Shown piece by piece: positions 34,348 to 44,167 of a DNA stretch of 57,829 nucleotides. Position 1 is the first letter of the stretch, and every line of letters starts with the position of its first letter. The position numbers and the translations under genes were made by a program. Location of the stretch: NCBI GenBank assembly GCA_035529935.1, contig DATKVT010000046.1, positions 1-57,829 on the forward strand, in the 5' to 3' direction. The notes under the pieces are model-generated. The model did not search any database. It was not told where the DNA came from and saw only the letters and a program-made list of their open reading frames with translations. The DNA comes from Williamwhitmania sp. (GTDB lineage Bacteria > Bacteroidota > Bacteroidia > Bacteroidales > Williamwhitmaniaceae).

Positions 34348-36969
34348 TTACTCCTCCTCACCGCTAACGTATTTCGAAGGGTAAGGAATGTTGCCCATGG
34401 TGGAGAACCAAATAATGCGGTTGAAGAGGTCATCATTGCCGGAGTCGATGCCATCGAACTGTGGCTCGAGGCTGAGCTTGGCAAAGTGCAGCTTCTTGCC
34501 CGTGAGCTCCGACAGCGATGGGTTCATCTCATCCAGTGGTGTTTGGTTGCTTACCGCGGTGTAGGGCGCAAAGTTGGGCTTGGCGGTAAAGCAGCCAAAC
34601 ATGGGGGTGGCAATGGCATCCTGAATGTTCATTGGAGGTAGACCAAGAATTTGCTCAATGGTTCGTACCATCGACGGTTGGTTATAGGGCGCGTGTATGG
34701 TCTCCGGAATTCGGGAGTAGGGGCTTAAAACCATGGCCGATGTTCGGTAGGACGAAACGTGGTCCCATCCGTCCTGCGAATCGTCTTCAATCACAAATAC
34801 GACTGTGTTCTTCCAAAAGCGGCTATGGGAGAGTGCCTCCATAATTTGACCCAAGGCAAGGTCGTTGTCGGCCACCATGGCTCGTGGGGTAGGAAAGCCG
34901 GGACGGGTTCCCGAGGTGTGATCGCTGGGGAGCGCCATCACCATGAGTTGCGGCAATGAGTCACCTTCCAACGATTCGTAGTGCTTTAGCTCATCAATAA
35001 AGGCCTTTGCCCGGAGAATATCTGGAATCTTGTGCCCATCGTAGCCTGGATAGGTCGGCGATAGCACCTTGGCAACCGTGTTCAGCGTGGTTTTGTTTGT
35101 AAAATGGAATGGCTCACCCTTGAGGAATCCGGAGTAAACATCGCTCCAGGTGAGTGTGTCGTTAAACTCTGGGATAGCCGCTTCTCCGTATATTCTTACG
35201 CTCACACCATGTCGGCGTGCGTTGTCCCAAATAAAACCAGAGGAGGGGTATACCAACGCATCGTAGAGCACGTGGGGGTAGCTGCGGAACCAGGCGCGCA
35301 CGTTCTTCTCCACGTAGTCGGTAACAATGGAGGCATCCGTCCAGCTATGGCCCTCTGCCGAGCACTTGCCCGAGACAAAGAAGTTGTCCATCAGCTGAAA
35401 CTCGCCCACCAGCTTGTGGATGTTGGGCGTAACCTTCTTCCCGAAAACGCAGAGCGAGCTGTCACCATCTCCGGCGGCCACATCGCCCAAAACTTGGTCG
35501 TAGGTTCTATTTTCCTTAATGATGTAGAGCACGTGCTTAAACACCGAAGGCTCTCCAATTCGGTCAGGCACAGGCTTTGGCTCCACGCCTTGACGGGCAG
35601 GGAGCTCAGCCTCCTTGAGCCTAGCCAGCTGATTGGCGGCAATTACCGTTTGGGTGTAGTCTGCCAGCTGCTTCTTGCCGGGAATGGCAATTACCGACAG
35701 CGAGGCCAACATGTGGTGTGAGTTGAACACCCGTCTGTGGTCCGGTCCAAATCCGTATGGAAGGTTTGCACCAAACGATTCGAGGTTGGTAACGTAGAGC
35801 ACCTTGTTGTTTAAAATGCTTATGGATGAAGGGTAAGCGGCGGTGGGAATAAATCCTGTTACGCTGCTCAGCATGTCTTTGCCATTGGTCGAAGCTCTCT
35901 TTCCAAGAGCAACAACGGCCACGGCATTATCCATGCCATTTGCCACAAAGAGTGTGTTTCCATCGGCTGTTGCGGCAAGGCTGTTGGGTGTATCGCCAAA
36001 GTAGTGGTTAATGTCGGGCTGCAGGCGAAGCGAGATTGTTTCGGAAACCTTGTCGGTTTTGGCATCGATAACGCTTACCATGTCGCTGTTGGAGTTGGTA
36101 AGGTAGAGATGGTTTTCGTCGGGACTAGCCACAATTTTATTGGGATGAAGGCCAACCACAATCTCCTTAAGTAGCATTCCTGTAGCTGGGTCGAACACGC
36201 TTATGCTTCCCTCGCGGCAGCCAGCTGTTGCAGTGTCGATGCGGGCCAATCCCCAAGGAACTCCAGCCACATTGTTGTCGTCGTATTCTGGAACTCTTCC
36301 GGCCCAGTTGGTTACGTATATTTTTCCATGAGCAACAGCAATGCCGTAGGGAGCCACGCCCGTATTCTTTACCCAAACGGTGTCACCGGTTTGTAAATCC
36401 TGCTTCAACAGTTGGTTGTTCCCATTGAGCACCACATAAAGGTAGTCGTGGCCCAATTCACTGCGAACCAGCAGCTCGTTGGGTAGGGCCAGCTCGGCAG
36501 GAGACACTGGCTTGTAGGTAAATACCTTGGAGACTGTTGCCGCTGTTCCGTCCCACTTTAGCCGAACAACGTAGGATTCCTCATACCCTTTGGATGCGCT
36601 GAATAGCACGAAGTTTTCATTATCTTTCTGGTACCAGCAGATACCAGAGTATACGCTCATTGCCCTTTTCAATCCTGAAATTTTATCGAGCGGTAGGGTA
36701 AACATCACCCTATTTTGATCCGTGCTAATGAAGCTCACGCTATACCGCTCCTCCACTGCCAACCAGCGGCCATCGAGTGAGAGTGCGCAGTCGAGAGCAT
36801 GGCTCTCCTTGGTGGTATCGCCCAGCACAATGAGGTCGCCTGCCGGCTTCAGCAAGCGGTCGAAGGGAAGTTTATCCCAGCTGGCCGTTGTGCTTTTATC
36901 CGATTGGGCTTGCAGGTTTAGTGAAAGAGTCGATAAGAAAAGGCTTAGAGCTAAAAGGATGTATCTCAT
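34348..36969 (-). CDS. YncE-type beta-propeller fused to alkaline-phosphatase-fold phosphoesterase
   Basis: 873 residues with signal peptide (MRYILLALSLFLSTLSLNLQA). Residues about 40-420 are a seven-bladed YVTN/YncE propeller, with blades such as VVASPDENHLYLTNSNSDMVSVIDAKT-like and ATADGNTLFVANGMDNAVAVVALG. From about 475 the phosphoesterase family begins with HVLYIIKENRTYDQVLGD, which carries the metal-binding Glu-Asn and the Thr nucleophile site. It continues with DNFFVSGKCSAEGH and VVFVIEDDSQDGWDHVSSYR, which supplies metal-binding Asp and His. The substrate is unknown; relatives are periplasmic phosphodiesterases or phospholipase C. It stands alone. Confidence 0.88.
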   Translation of the reverse strand: MRYILLALSLFLSTLSLNLQAQSDKSTTASWDKLPFDRLLKPAGDLIVLGDTTKESHALDCALSLDGRWLAVEERYSVSFISTDQNRVMFTLPLDKISGLKRAMSVYSGICWYQKDNENFVLFSASKGYEESYVVRLKWDGTAATVSKVFTYKPVSPAELALPNELLVRSELGHDYLYVVLNGNNQLLKQDLQTGDTVWVKNTGVAPYGIAVAHGKIYVTNWAGRVPEYDDNNVAGVPWGLARIDTATAGCREGSISVFDPATGMLLKEIVVGLHPNKIVASPDENHLYLTNSNSDMVSVIDAKTDKVSETISLRLQPDINHYFGDTPNSLAATADGNTLFVANGMDNAVAVVALGKRASTNGKDMLSSVTGFIPTAAYPSSISILNNKVLYVTNLESFGANLPYGFGPDHRRVFNSHHMLASLSVIAIPGKKQLADYTQTVIAANQLARLKEAELPARQGVEPKPVPDRIGEPSVFKHVLYIIKENRTYDQVLGDVAAGDGDSSLCVFGKKVTPNIHKLVGEFQLMDNFFVSGKCSAEGHSWTDASIVTDYVEKNVRAWFRSYPHVLYDALVYPSSGFIWDNARRHGVSVRIYGEAAIPEFNDTLTWSDVYSGFLKGEPFHFTNKTTLNTVAKVLSPTYPGYDGHKIPDILRAKAFIDELKHYESLEGDSLPQLMVMALPSDHTSGTRPGFPTPRAMVADNDLALGQIMEALSHSRFWKNTVVFVIEDDSQDGWDHVSSYRTSAMVLSPYSRIPETIHAPYNQPSMVRTIEQILGLPPMNIQDAIATPMFGCFTAKPNFAPYTAVSNQTPLDEMNPSLSELTGKKLHFAKLSLEPQFDGIDSGNDDLFNRIIWFSTMGNIPYPSKYVSGEEE

Positions 36970-37350
36970 GGCTTCGCTGCTATTATTGAATTTACAGTTA
37001 TGCTAGTGATTTATTGAACGTGGTAGAAGAGGTGTATTGTCGACGACCATATTCGGCATAAATATAGTGGTATTCGTGCAAACCATTCCTGCACGGCTAG
37101 CTTAAAGGGTTTAAATTTAGGTTAAGAGTTTGAGAAAGGGCATAAGTTAGTAGGCTGTAGGCTGAAGGTTTTGGGTAGGTTACCGTACAAGGTTGAAGGT
37201 TGGTGCATGGTCTGTATTGTGATTTGTAATGGCATAGTTGCTACTGAATGGTTATTCTGCCATGTTGATTTTTTTCTTAATATTGAATAGTGAAGAGCTG
37301 TAATGTTTTTTTCTACTGCGCAATTTTAAACAACCTAAATATTTAAACCT
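36970..37350. other. Intergenic region, divergent promoters presumed
   Basis: 381 bases between divergent genes. It holds a purine-rich tract with repeated GTAGGCTGAAGG-like words (37150-37195), similar to wording at 31585-31605. No gene or clear hairpin is seen. Confidence 0.35.
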
Positions 37351-38238
37351 ATGGAAATTAATCGTGGAAGTTTTAAAGCGGGGCTTCTTGACCCAATCTT
37401 TAACCTAACCGGAAAAACCTGGCTGAAGGTTACCGGAGCGTCTGTAATTACAAACTTAGTGTTAGGCGCAATTGGAGCTGCACTATTCTTAATGGTGCTT
37501 GGCTCCAGCGATATGCTGATGCAGATGATTACCAATCCTCAGTCGATAAAGGATAATCTCTACCTGTTCCAGTCCGAAATGTTTGTGCCATCGGTAATTC
37601 TTACCATTATTCTATTTGTCCTAATTGCCTTTGTGGTTGGGGCATGGAATATCTACTTCAGCATTAAGATTACCGATTCACAAATTACAACAGGCCAAGC
37701 CGATTTTGGCGAACTTTTTGGAAAATCGTTCAACAACAGGGTTTTTACTCTTCTAGGTGTCACCATACTTATTTATTTGGCGTTTATCGTAGGAGTTATT
37801 ATCTCCTTCCTCTTGGCCTATGTTTCCGGTTGGTTGACATTCTTCGCTGGCTTGTTCCTCACTATTGCCATGTTTAGATTGACGCTTGTTATTCCTGCCA
37901 TGATGGTGGGTAACCACACCCTTAGTTCAGCATTGGAATTTAGCGTGAAGCACATTGATTGGATGCGGGCACTCAAACTTTTTGGCATCGTTCTGTTGGC
38001 ATTCCTTGCCATTATTGTGGTTGCCATTGTGCTTGGTTTAATAGGAATGGGTCTTGCGATAATTCCTTTTGTAGGCATTGTCATAAAATTTGCCATTAAT
38101 TTAGTTTTTGGTGGATTTATTACTGCGCTCCTGATTTCGGCATTACTAGCACTCTACTACCACTATGCAGAGGAGGTTGCCGAGGCTGCCGCTCCTGAGG
38201 TTGTACAGGCCGATGAGCCTTCTGAACCTCAGATGTAG
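37351..38238 (+). CDS. Multi-pass membrane protein, function unknown
   Basis: 295 residues with about six long hydrophobic helices and no signal peptide. It has a short cytoplasmic start and an acidic tail (EEVAEAAAPEVVQADEPSEPQM). The pattern of paired helices with SALEFSVKHIDWMRALKLFG between them resembles the membrane domain of glycerophosphodiester phosphodiesterases and related DUF families (for example where a cytosolic amphipathic helix joins the pairs), but no catalytic domain is present. A smaller protein with a similar look lies at 43381. I cannot assign a function. Confidence 0.65.
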   Translation: MEINRGSFKAGLLDPIFNLTGKTWLKVTGASVITNLVLGAIGAALFLMVLGSSDMLMQMITNPQSIKDNLYLFQSEMFVPSVILTIILFVLIAFVVGAWNIYFSIKITDSQITTGQADFGELFGKSFNNRVFTLLGVTILIYLAFIVGVIISFLLAYVSGWLTFFAGLFLTIAMFRLTLVIPAMMVGNHTLSSALEFSVKHIDWMRALKLFGIVLLAFLAIIVVAIVLGLIGMGLAIIPFVGIVIKFAINLVFGGFITALLISALLALYYHYAEEVAEAAAPEVVQADEPSEPQM

Positions 38239-38396
38239 TCTTCTTTATAAGGAAATAGTGCCGCTGGGGATATTTTTCCTCGGCGGTTTTTCTTGTCATA
38301 CTGCTCCAAATTTGTGATTAATTCTGGTTACCAATTATTCCACTAAGTAGAACGGCTAAATGCTCTTTTGCTTAACTTGCCCTCCAATCATTACCT

Positions 38397-39323
38397 ATGG
38401 GCGAATTAAACTCTCTTCTCGATTTTCTGAAGGCGGTGGCACTAGTTACGGCCAGCCAGCTGATTTGGATACTTGGCGTGCTATTTGTTTTTGGACTTAT
38501 ACTTTACCTACTGGCGAGGTTTACCCGAACTACCTACGCAAAAACCGCTGGCCCGAAGCTGGACATTGGTATAACCGGTTGGCTTGGCACTCCGGTGCAC
38601 GAGCTGGGTCATGCACTCTTCTGCCTTATTTTTCGCCATCGAATTGTGGATATTAAGCTCTACAGCCCAAACTCTACCGATGGAACCATAGGCTACGTTA
38701 ACCACTCCTACGATCGCTCGAGCACCTATCAGCGCATTGGCAACTTTTTTATTGGCGTTGGCCCCATTATTGTTAGCGCCATTGTAATTTATGCTTCGCT
38801 CTACTACCTTGTTCCCAACGCTAGGGAGGTGCTATCGGGCATCGATGCTCAGAGCAAGGTAATGGCGGGTGCAGCACACGGCCACTTTGCCTCAATTATG
38901 GAGTCGCTAAAAGTCACCACTATGGTAACGCTTAAATCGCTGTTCAACCCTGCCAACTTTAGCAGCTACCTCTTTTGGATATTTCTCTACATTAGCATGT
39001 GCGTTGCTTCCCACATGGAACTTAGCCCTCCCGACATTAAGGGTGCGCTGAGCGGACTCATTTCGCTGGTAATCTTCTTCCTCCTTTTCAACCTAGCTAT
39101 TATGCTGCTGGAAGTTTTCGGCATCAGCCACTACTTTGGCCACTGGTGGAGCTACGTGAAGTTGGAAACCTACGGAGGGTTCATAAACAAGTATGTGGGT
39201 ATGTTTGCAGCACTCTTCATCTTTGCCGGCATTATCTCGGCCATCAACTTGGTGGTATCGTACGTGGTGCTCAATAGCTACACCTTAATCAAGGGCAGAG
39301 GCATGGTAAATCCTTTTTGGTAG
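38397..39323 (+). CDS. Membrane protein with HExxH zinc-peptidase motif, M50-like
   Basis: 308 residues with about seven hydrophobic segments. Between the first and second groups lies TPVHELGHALFCLIFRH, giving HELGH at 68-72, as in intramembrane site-2-type peptidases and related M50B proteins. No clear NPDG or LDG third-ligand motif is visible, although GVGPIIVSAI is in a plausible place, so activity is uncertain. Near the motif, VDIKLYSPNSTDGTIGYVNHSYD would face outside the membrane. It starts about 160 bases after the previous membrane protein on the same strand and may be co-transcribed. Confidence 0.7.
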   Translation: MGELNSLLDFLKAVALVTASQLIWILGVLFVFGLILYLLARFTRTTYAKTAGPKLDIGITGWLGTPVHELGHALFCLIFRHRIVDIKLYSPNSTDGTIGYVNHSYDRSSTYQRIGNFFIGVGPIIVSAIVIYASLYYLVPNAREVLSGIDAQSKVMAGAAHGHFASIMESLKVTTMVTLKSLFNPANFSSYLFWIFLYISMCVASHMELSPPDIKGALSGLISLVIFFLLFNLAIMLLEVFGISHYFGHWWSYVKLETYGGFINKYVGMFAALFIFAGIISAINLVVSYVVLNSYTLIKGRGMVNPFW

Positions 39324-39325
39324 AG

Positions 39326-39398
39326 AGGACGTTTTACCCCAAAAGGCTTACTAATGGTGTGCAATTGTGGGCGTAATAGTTCAAAACGTCCTATTTTA
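39326..39398. repeat. Inverted repeat with long loop after the HExxH gene
   Basis: AGGACGTTTT just after the stop at 39323 pairs with AAAACGTCCT near 39390, with a loop of about 50 bases. It is followed by TATTTTA. It may be a weak terminator or a folded 3' end. Confidence 0.4.
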
Positions 39399-39609
39399 CG
39401 AACATTAATAACAGAACAAGGAGAACGGTTGAAAGCCTATTGCTACTTAGCTTTCTTGTTTGCATTCTAGCCAATGAATTGTGGCTTTTGGTAAAATAAG
39501 CGGGCAAGGAGCGAACATTATCCGTTTTTTATGGGTTCCTTTGTAGTTAATTTAAATCAAAGGTTCCTTATTTCCCAAACAAATTCGGCAAGCCTTTTAA
39601 CAGTAATTT

Positions 39610-40905
39610 ATGTCATTTGAAAATTTAGGCTTGATAGAGCCAATCCAAAAGGCCCTGAAGGCCGAAGGTTACATCACCCCAACACCCATCCAAGAAAAAG
39701 CCATTCCCATTGTATTGCAAGGCAGAGACCTTATAGGTTGTGCTCAAACTGGAACAGGTAAAACGGCGGCATTCGCTATCCCCATAATTCAGCAGCTGGT
39801 TCAAAACCGAATGGTAGAATCGGGCAACAGACGCATTAAAGCATTGGTTGTTACCCCAACACGCGAGCTCGCCATCCAAATTGGTGAGAGCTTTGAAGCC
39901 TACGGCAAGAATGCAGGCTTGAGGCACACCGTGGTGTTTGGTGGCGTGGCACAGCGACCACAGACTGCCGCTCTTCAACGCGGTGTTGATATTCTTATCG
40001 CAACTCCTGGTCGTTTACTCGACTTGGTTAACCAAGGGTTTATTCACCTGAACTCCATCAAGATTTTTGTGCTTGATGAGGCTGACCGAATGCTTGACAT
40101 GGGCTTTATTCACGACGTGAAGCGCATCATTGCCATCATTCCAAAACAACGTCAAACGCTCTTCTTCTCGGCAACCATGCCGCCTGAAATTACGAAGTTA
40201 GCTTCAACCATTCTTACCGATCCTGCAAGAGTTGAGGTAACTCCAACAGCATCTACCGCCGATATTATCGAGCAGTCGGTTTACTTTGTCGATAAAGAAA
40301 ACAAGAACGGGCTATTGCTGCACCTACTCCGCGATAACGTTATTGAGACAGCACTGGTATTTACCCGTACAAAGCACGGAGCCGATAAGGTTGTTCGCCT
40401 GCTGAATAAAAATGGGGTATTGGCCGAGGCTATTCATGGCAACAAGTCGCAAAATGCACGCCAGTCGGCGCTCGAGAAGTTTAAGACGCATAAGATTCGT
40501 GTTTTGGCTGCCACCGATATTGCCGCTCGCGGTATCGACATCGACGAGCTGTCGCACGTTATAAACTTTGAAATGCCTAACGTTTCCGAAACTTATGTTC
40601 ACCGTATTGGCCGAACGGGTCGTGCCGGTCACGAGGGTGTTGCCCTATCATTTTGTGATGCGGAGGAAAAAGCATTTCTGAAAGATATTGAGAAGCTTAT
40701 TTCTAAATCCATACCGGTGGTAAGCAACCATCCCTATCCAATGACTGGTGTTGTTGCGTCTGCCTCTCGCCAAGCTACGCGCCATCCACAACCACCTAGA
40801 AAAACATTTCGTCACTCTACCTCGGGCAGCAATGAACGTCCCGAACAACCAGGTCGCAAGCAATATAGTGCACAGGGTGGTGGGGCACCAAGAAGGCGCT
40901 GGTAG
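39610..40905 (+). CDS. rhlE: DEAD-box RNA helicase, RhlE type
   Basis: 431 residues. All core motifs are seen: the Q motif near [10 protein letters not shown], motif I AQTGTGKT (45-52), PTRELA, TPGR, DEAD ([13 protein letters not shown]), SAT, and in the second half ARGIDIDEL and [13 protein letters not shown]. The basic, Arg/Pro/Gln-rich tail (about 375-431) is typical of RhlE-like helicases that work on ribosome assembly or RNA decay. The 286-base upstream gap holds a CCTTTG/CAAAGG hairpin near 39540-39567, but no promoter is exact. It is followed by a strong bidirectional terminator. Confidence 0.95.
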   Translation: MSFENLGLIEPIQKALKAEGYITPTPIQEKAIPIVLQGRDLIGCAQTGTGKTAAFAIPIIQQLVQNRMVESGNRRIKALVVTPTRELAIQIGESFEAYGKNAGLRHTVVFGGVAQRPQTAALQRGVDILIATPGRLLDLVNQGFIHLNSIKIFVLDEADRMLDMGFIHDVKRIIAIIPKQRQTLFFSATMPPEITKLASTILTDPARVEVTPTASTADIIEQSVYFVDKENKNGLLLHLLRDNVIETALVFTRTKHGADKVVRLLNKNGVLAEAIHGNKSQNARQSALEKFKTHKIRVLAATDIAARGIDIDELSHVINFEMPNVSETYVHRIGRTGRAGHEGVALSFCDAEEKAFLKDIEKLISKSIPVVSNHPYPMTGVVASASRQATRHPQPPRKTFRHSTSGSNERPEQPGRKQYSAQGGGAPRRRW

Positions 40906-40939
40906 GTCTTAACTTAAGTAATTACACATATCAAATAAG

Positions 40940-40981
40940 AAGCGGGTTTTGGAATGCATTGCATATCCAAAACCCGCTTTA
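40940..40981. terminator. Bidirectional terminator between rhlE and S9 peptidase 2
   Basis: A perfect 14-bp stem (AAGCGGGTTTTGGA with TCCAAAACCCGCTT) around a 12-base loop lies between the convergent stops at 40905 and 41001. Confidence 0.9.
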
Positions 40982-41000
40982 CTTATAGGGCTAAACGATC

Positions 41001-43097
41001 CTACTTCTTGGGCTTCAACCATTGGTCGAGCCAGCCGAAGAATTCACGCTGCCACAGAATGCCGTTTTGAGGTTTAAGTACCCAGTGACTTTCGCTTGGG
41101 AAGAAAAGAAACTTGCTTGGTACTCCCAACATCTGTGCAGAGTTAAAGGCTGCCATCCCTTGTGTGTAAGGAATCCGGAAGTCGTGACCACCTTCAATTA
41201 TCAGGATTGGGGTATCCCAGTTCTTCACAAACAGATGAGGACTTTGAGCATAGCTCCTCATGGCCACCTTGTTGTTGGTTTCCCATGGAGCACCTCCATT
41301 TTCCCAATTATCAAAAAACATTTCGTCGGTGGTCATATACTCCATTACCGAGTTGAAAACGCCACAATGCGAAATAAAGGCTTTGAACCGCTTGTTGTGG
41401 TGACCGGCAAGCCAGTATACGGTATATCCGCCGTAGGATGCTCCAATGGCGCCAAGGTTGTTGGCATCTACCCAAGGTTCTTTCTTCACCTCATCGATGG
41501 TGCTGAGGAGGTCTTTCATCTCCTGATCACCGTGATGCTTGCTAATTTGGTCGGTCCAGTCTTGACCGAGTGTTACAACACCTCTGCGGCTGGGGGCAAC
41601 AACCACGTAGCTGTTGCTTGCCATAATGCTAAAGTTCCAACGGTAGCTCCAGAACTGGCTAACGGCGCTTTGTGGGCCGCCTTCGCAGTAAAGCAGCGTG
41701 GGGTATTTCTTGGTGCTGTCGAAGTCGGGAGGAAGGATTACCCATGTTGGCATTAGCTTGCCGTCGGTAGTTTTTATCATCCGCTGGGTAACTGTGGGCA
41801 TGGTGAGCTTGCCGAGCAGATCCTTGTTAATAAAGCTGAGTTCAGTATCGATACCTGTTGCAGGGTCGATGCTATAAATTTCGGCAGGTTTTACAATTGA
41901 AACATAGCTTCCGATTAACTTGTTGCCTGCTACAGCCACGCTATGGTAGTCGTGCCATCCTTTGGTAATGGGTTTAAGCTCGTTGGTCTCCACGTTGAGG
42001 CAGTATACTTGATAGGTTTCGTTTATGCCAACCACAAAGTAGAGCAACTTGCCATCGGCGGTAAAGCTGAGGCTCGAGGGGCTGTAGTCGAAGTTGGGAA
42101 GCACTTCCTTCTTTTCTCCGGTAGCGAGGTCCATACAGAACAGTCGTTCACGGTCAGATTCAAAGCCGGCACGTGCCATGCTGAGCCAGTAGATTTTCTT
42201 GCCATCGGGAGAGTAAACGGGAACGCGATCGTAGCCCATCATACCTTCGGTAATATCCTTGGTTTGCTTGGTGTCGAGGTTGTAGAGGTAGATATCAGAA
42301 TTGGTGGAGAAGGTGTAGGCTTTTCCCTTCAACTTTTTGCAGGTGTAGGCAATGGTTTTGCTGTCGGGGCTCCAGGTAATTTCCGAAGCATCGCCAAATG
42401 GAGCAAGTGGGGAATCCCACGGTTCGCCAGGCATAATGTCAATTGGCTCCGATGGTTTACCATTGTTGAAGTCGGCATAGCACACATGCTGGTAGCTTCC
42501 ATCTTCCCAAGTATCCCAGTGACGGTACATCAGGTCGGTGATAATTTTCCCATCACTCTTGTCTAGGTCAGGAAAGATGTCGCTGGTGCTCTTGTCCACC
42601 TTGGTATCGATGGTAACCATCAGCTTGCTACCGTCGGGGCTAATGAGCATGTTGGTAATGGCCTTGTTCCAGCTGGTAAGTTGAGTCCTGTCGCTTCCAT
42701 CTGGTTTGATGGAGTAAACTTCTGGGTTATCACCATCAGCATATAGGAAGAGGATTTTCTTGCTGTCGGGTGTCCAAATGGGGTTGAATTCACTGTGGGG
42801 TGTGGTGGTGAGCTGTTTTTTGCTGGTGCCGTCCACGTTCATGATGTAGAGCTCGGCATTCCCCTTGTTCTCAGGAATGCTGTAGTAAGATACGGAGTAA
42901 ACGATCTGCTTTCCGTCGGGTGATACCTGAACGTCGCCAAGGCGACCAAAGGACCACAGTACCTCCGGGGTCATATACTTGGAGGTTAGCTTTATGTCGG
43001 GCTTCCCGATAACATCGGTGCTCGTTTTTGTGGGCTGGTTACAGCCTGCCAGCGCTGCTCCTGCGAGTAGTGCAAAGGCTATTTTTTTTCCAATCAT
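41001..43097 (-). CDS. S9 family prolyl-oligopeptidase-type lipoprotein peptidase (paralog 2)
   Basis: 698 residues with lipobox LAG-C (Cys19). The propeller starts near 45 (PEVLWSFGRLGDVQVSPDGKQ) and the hydrolase domain carries Ser554 in GASYGGYTVYWLAG, Asp639 in EGGHDFR and His671 in SESHW. It is collinear with the S9 protein at 29369: PEVLWSFGR versus PEIMWKFGR, LLYCEGGPQSAVSQFWSYRWNF versus the same block with Q and T, and WQREFFGWLD versus WQREFFAWLD. The two are clearly paralogs 10 kb apart. It likely cuts peptides in the periplasm. Confidence 0.93.
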   Translation of the reverse strand: MIGKKIAFALLAGAALAGCNQPTKTSTDVIGKPDIKLTSKYMTPEVLWSFGRLGDVQVSPDGKQIVYSVSYYSIPENKGNAELYIMNVDGTSKKQLTTTPHSEFNPIWTPDSKKILFLYADGDNPEVYSIKPDGSDRTQLTSWNKAITNMLISPDGSKLMVTIDTKVDKSTSDIFPDLDKSDGKIITDLMYRHWDTWEDGSYQHVCYADFNNGKPSEPIDIMPGEPWDSPLAPFGDASEITWSPDSKTIAYTCKKLKGKAYTFSTNSDIYLYNLDTKQTKDITEGMMGYDRVPVYSPDGKKIYWLSMARAGFESDRERLFCMDLATGEKKEVLPNFDYSPSSLSFTADGKLLYFVVGINETYQVYCLNVETNELKPITKGWHDYHSVAVAGNKLIGSYVSIVKPAEIYSIDPATGIDTELSFINKDLLGKLTMPTVTQRMIKTTDGKLMPTWVILPPDFDSTKKYPTLLYCEGGPQSAVSQFWSYRWNFSIMASNSYVVVAPSRRGVVTLGQDWTDQISKHHGDQEMKDLLSTIDEVKKEPWVDANNLGAIGASYGGYTVYWLAGHHNKRFKAFISHCGVFNSVMEYMTTDEMFFDNWENGGAPWETNNKVAMRSYAQSPHLFVKNWDTPILIIEGGHDFRIPYTQGMAAFNSAQMLGVPSKFLFFPSESHWVLKPQNGILWQREFFGWLDQWLKPKK

Positions 43098-43380
43098 AGC
43101 AAAAGTTTTTCGGTAATGGTGGGCAAGTTATAGCTTTGCCGAGGAAGAAGCAACTTTGGAGTAGATTCTTTGTAGTGTTTGCTAAGAAATTAAGCGAGGC
43201 CTATTGTCTAGTTTTATCCGTTGTAGCTTAAATATAATATGGTTCAATTATTTAAGCGTAAATCCGGAAACTTCTACCGATTGCTAAATATTTCGTTACG
43301 AACTTCATTTTGGCCCGATGGCAGCCTCGTTTATTTTTAAATTTCACCATTGCTAACGATTAACCCTAAAACTTAATTCT

Positions 43381-43938
43381 ATGGAAAAGAAACTTGCTTT
43401 TGGAGACATCCTTTCGAAAGGATTCAGCATTGGTTTGAAAAATTTCTTCTCACTTCTCGGTTGCCTTATTCTTTGGATATTGACGATTTGGATTCCATAC
43501 CTTAATGTGGGCACAACTATTGCTATTGCAACTCTTCCAGCTGCATTGAGCCGAGGACAAGTTATCTCGCCGCTTGAAATTTTCGATAAGAAGTATTTGA
43601 AGTTTATGGGTGAGTATTTCCTTGTTCAGGGTCTTCTGTTCATCATTTTACTTCCTGCAATGTTTTTTATGATCATTCCAGCTATAGTCCTTTCTATTGC
43701 TTACAGCTTAGCAACACTTCTTGTCGTTGACAAGGGTAAGGGTGCCGCTGAAGCTATTAAGCTTAGCAATAAGTTGACCTACGGAAATAAGTGGATCATG
43801 TTTTTTGCCAACTTGGTTCTTGCGATTCCATTAATCATTCCATATTTTAATTACGTATATATCATTGTTCTTATCCCAATTATGCTTGGCGTTAAGGCAT
43901 ATATTTATAAGGAACTTGCCTCCGAAGTTCAGGAATAA
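43381..43938 (+). CDS. Small multi-pass membrane protein, function unknown
   Basis: 185 residues with four to five hydrophobic helices. It begins with an amphipathic segment (KLAFGDILSKGFSIGLKNFF). Between helices lies AAEAIKLSNKLTYGNKW, comparable in place to SALEFSVKHIDWMRALK in the protein at 37351, so the two may share a fold. Such proteins resemble DUF975/GlpQ-type membrane domains. It stands alone with its own terminator. Confidence 0.65.
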   Translation: MEKKLAFGDILSKGFSIGLKNFFSLLGCLILWILTIWIPYLNVGTTIAIATLPAALSRGQVISPLEIFDKKYLKFMGEYFLVQGLLFIILLPAMFFMIIPAIVLSIAYSLATLLVVDKGKGAAEAIKLSNKLTYGNKWIMFFANLVLAIPLIIPYFNYVYIIVLIPIMLGVKAYIYKELASEVQE

Positions 43939-43960
43939 TCAGGTTTCTATCGAAATTTTG

Positions 43961-43992
43961 ATAAGGATGCCTTTGTGGCATCCTTATTTTTT
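43961..43992 (+). terminator. Intrinsic terminator after the small membrane protein
   Basis: ATAAGGATGCC pairs with GGCATCCTTAT around a 5-base loop and runs into six T, 22 bases after the stop at 43938. Confidence 0.88.
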
Positions 43993-44167
43993 GTTCACCA
44001 CTGAACTTTCGCAATTGATTTGGACGAAAATCATTGACTGCGTTAAGTTTCAGCCATAACTTTGTTAAAAACTATGTACCCATTAATAGAAAAAATGCCA
44101 GATAAGGTAACACAATAGTGAATCACCTCATTCTGACATTCTTTAATATCAATTTTCTACGATTGCT

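Noticed and set aside
41022..41756. 244-codon plus-strand frame opposite the S9 peptidase gene
   Set aside because: It is antisense to a gene with an intact catalytic triad; its peptide shows no family pattern. The same holds for 35104-35721, 47998-48456 and 30170-30640.
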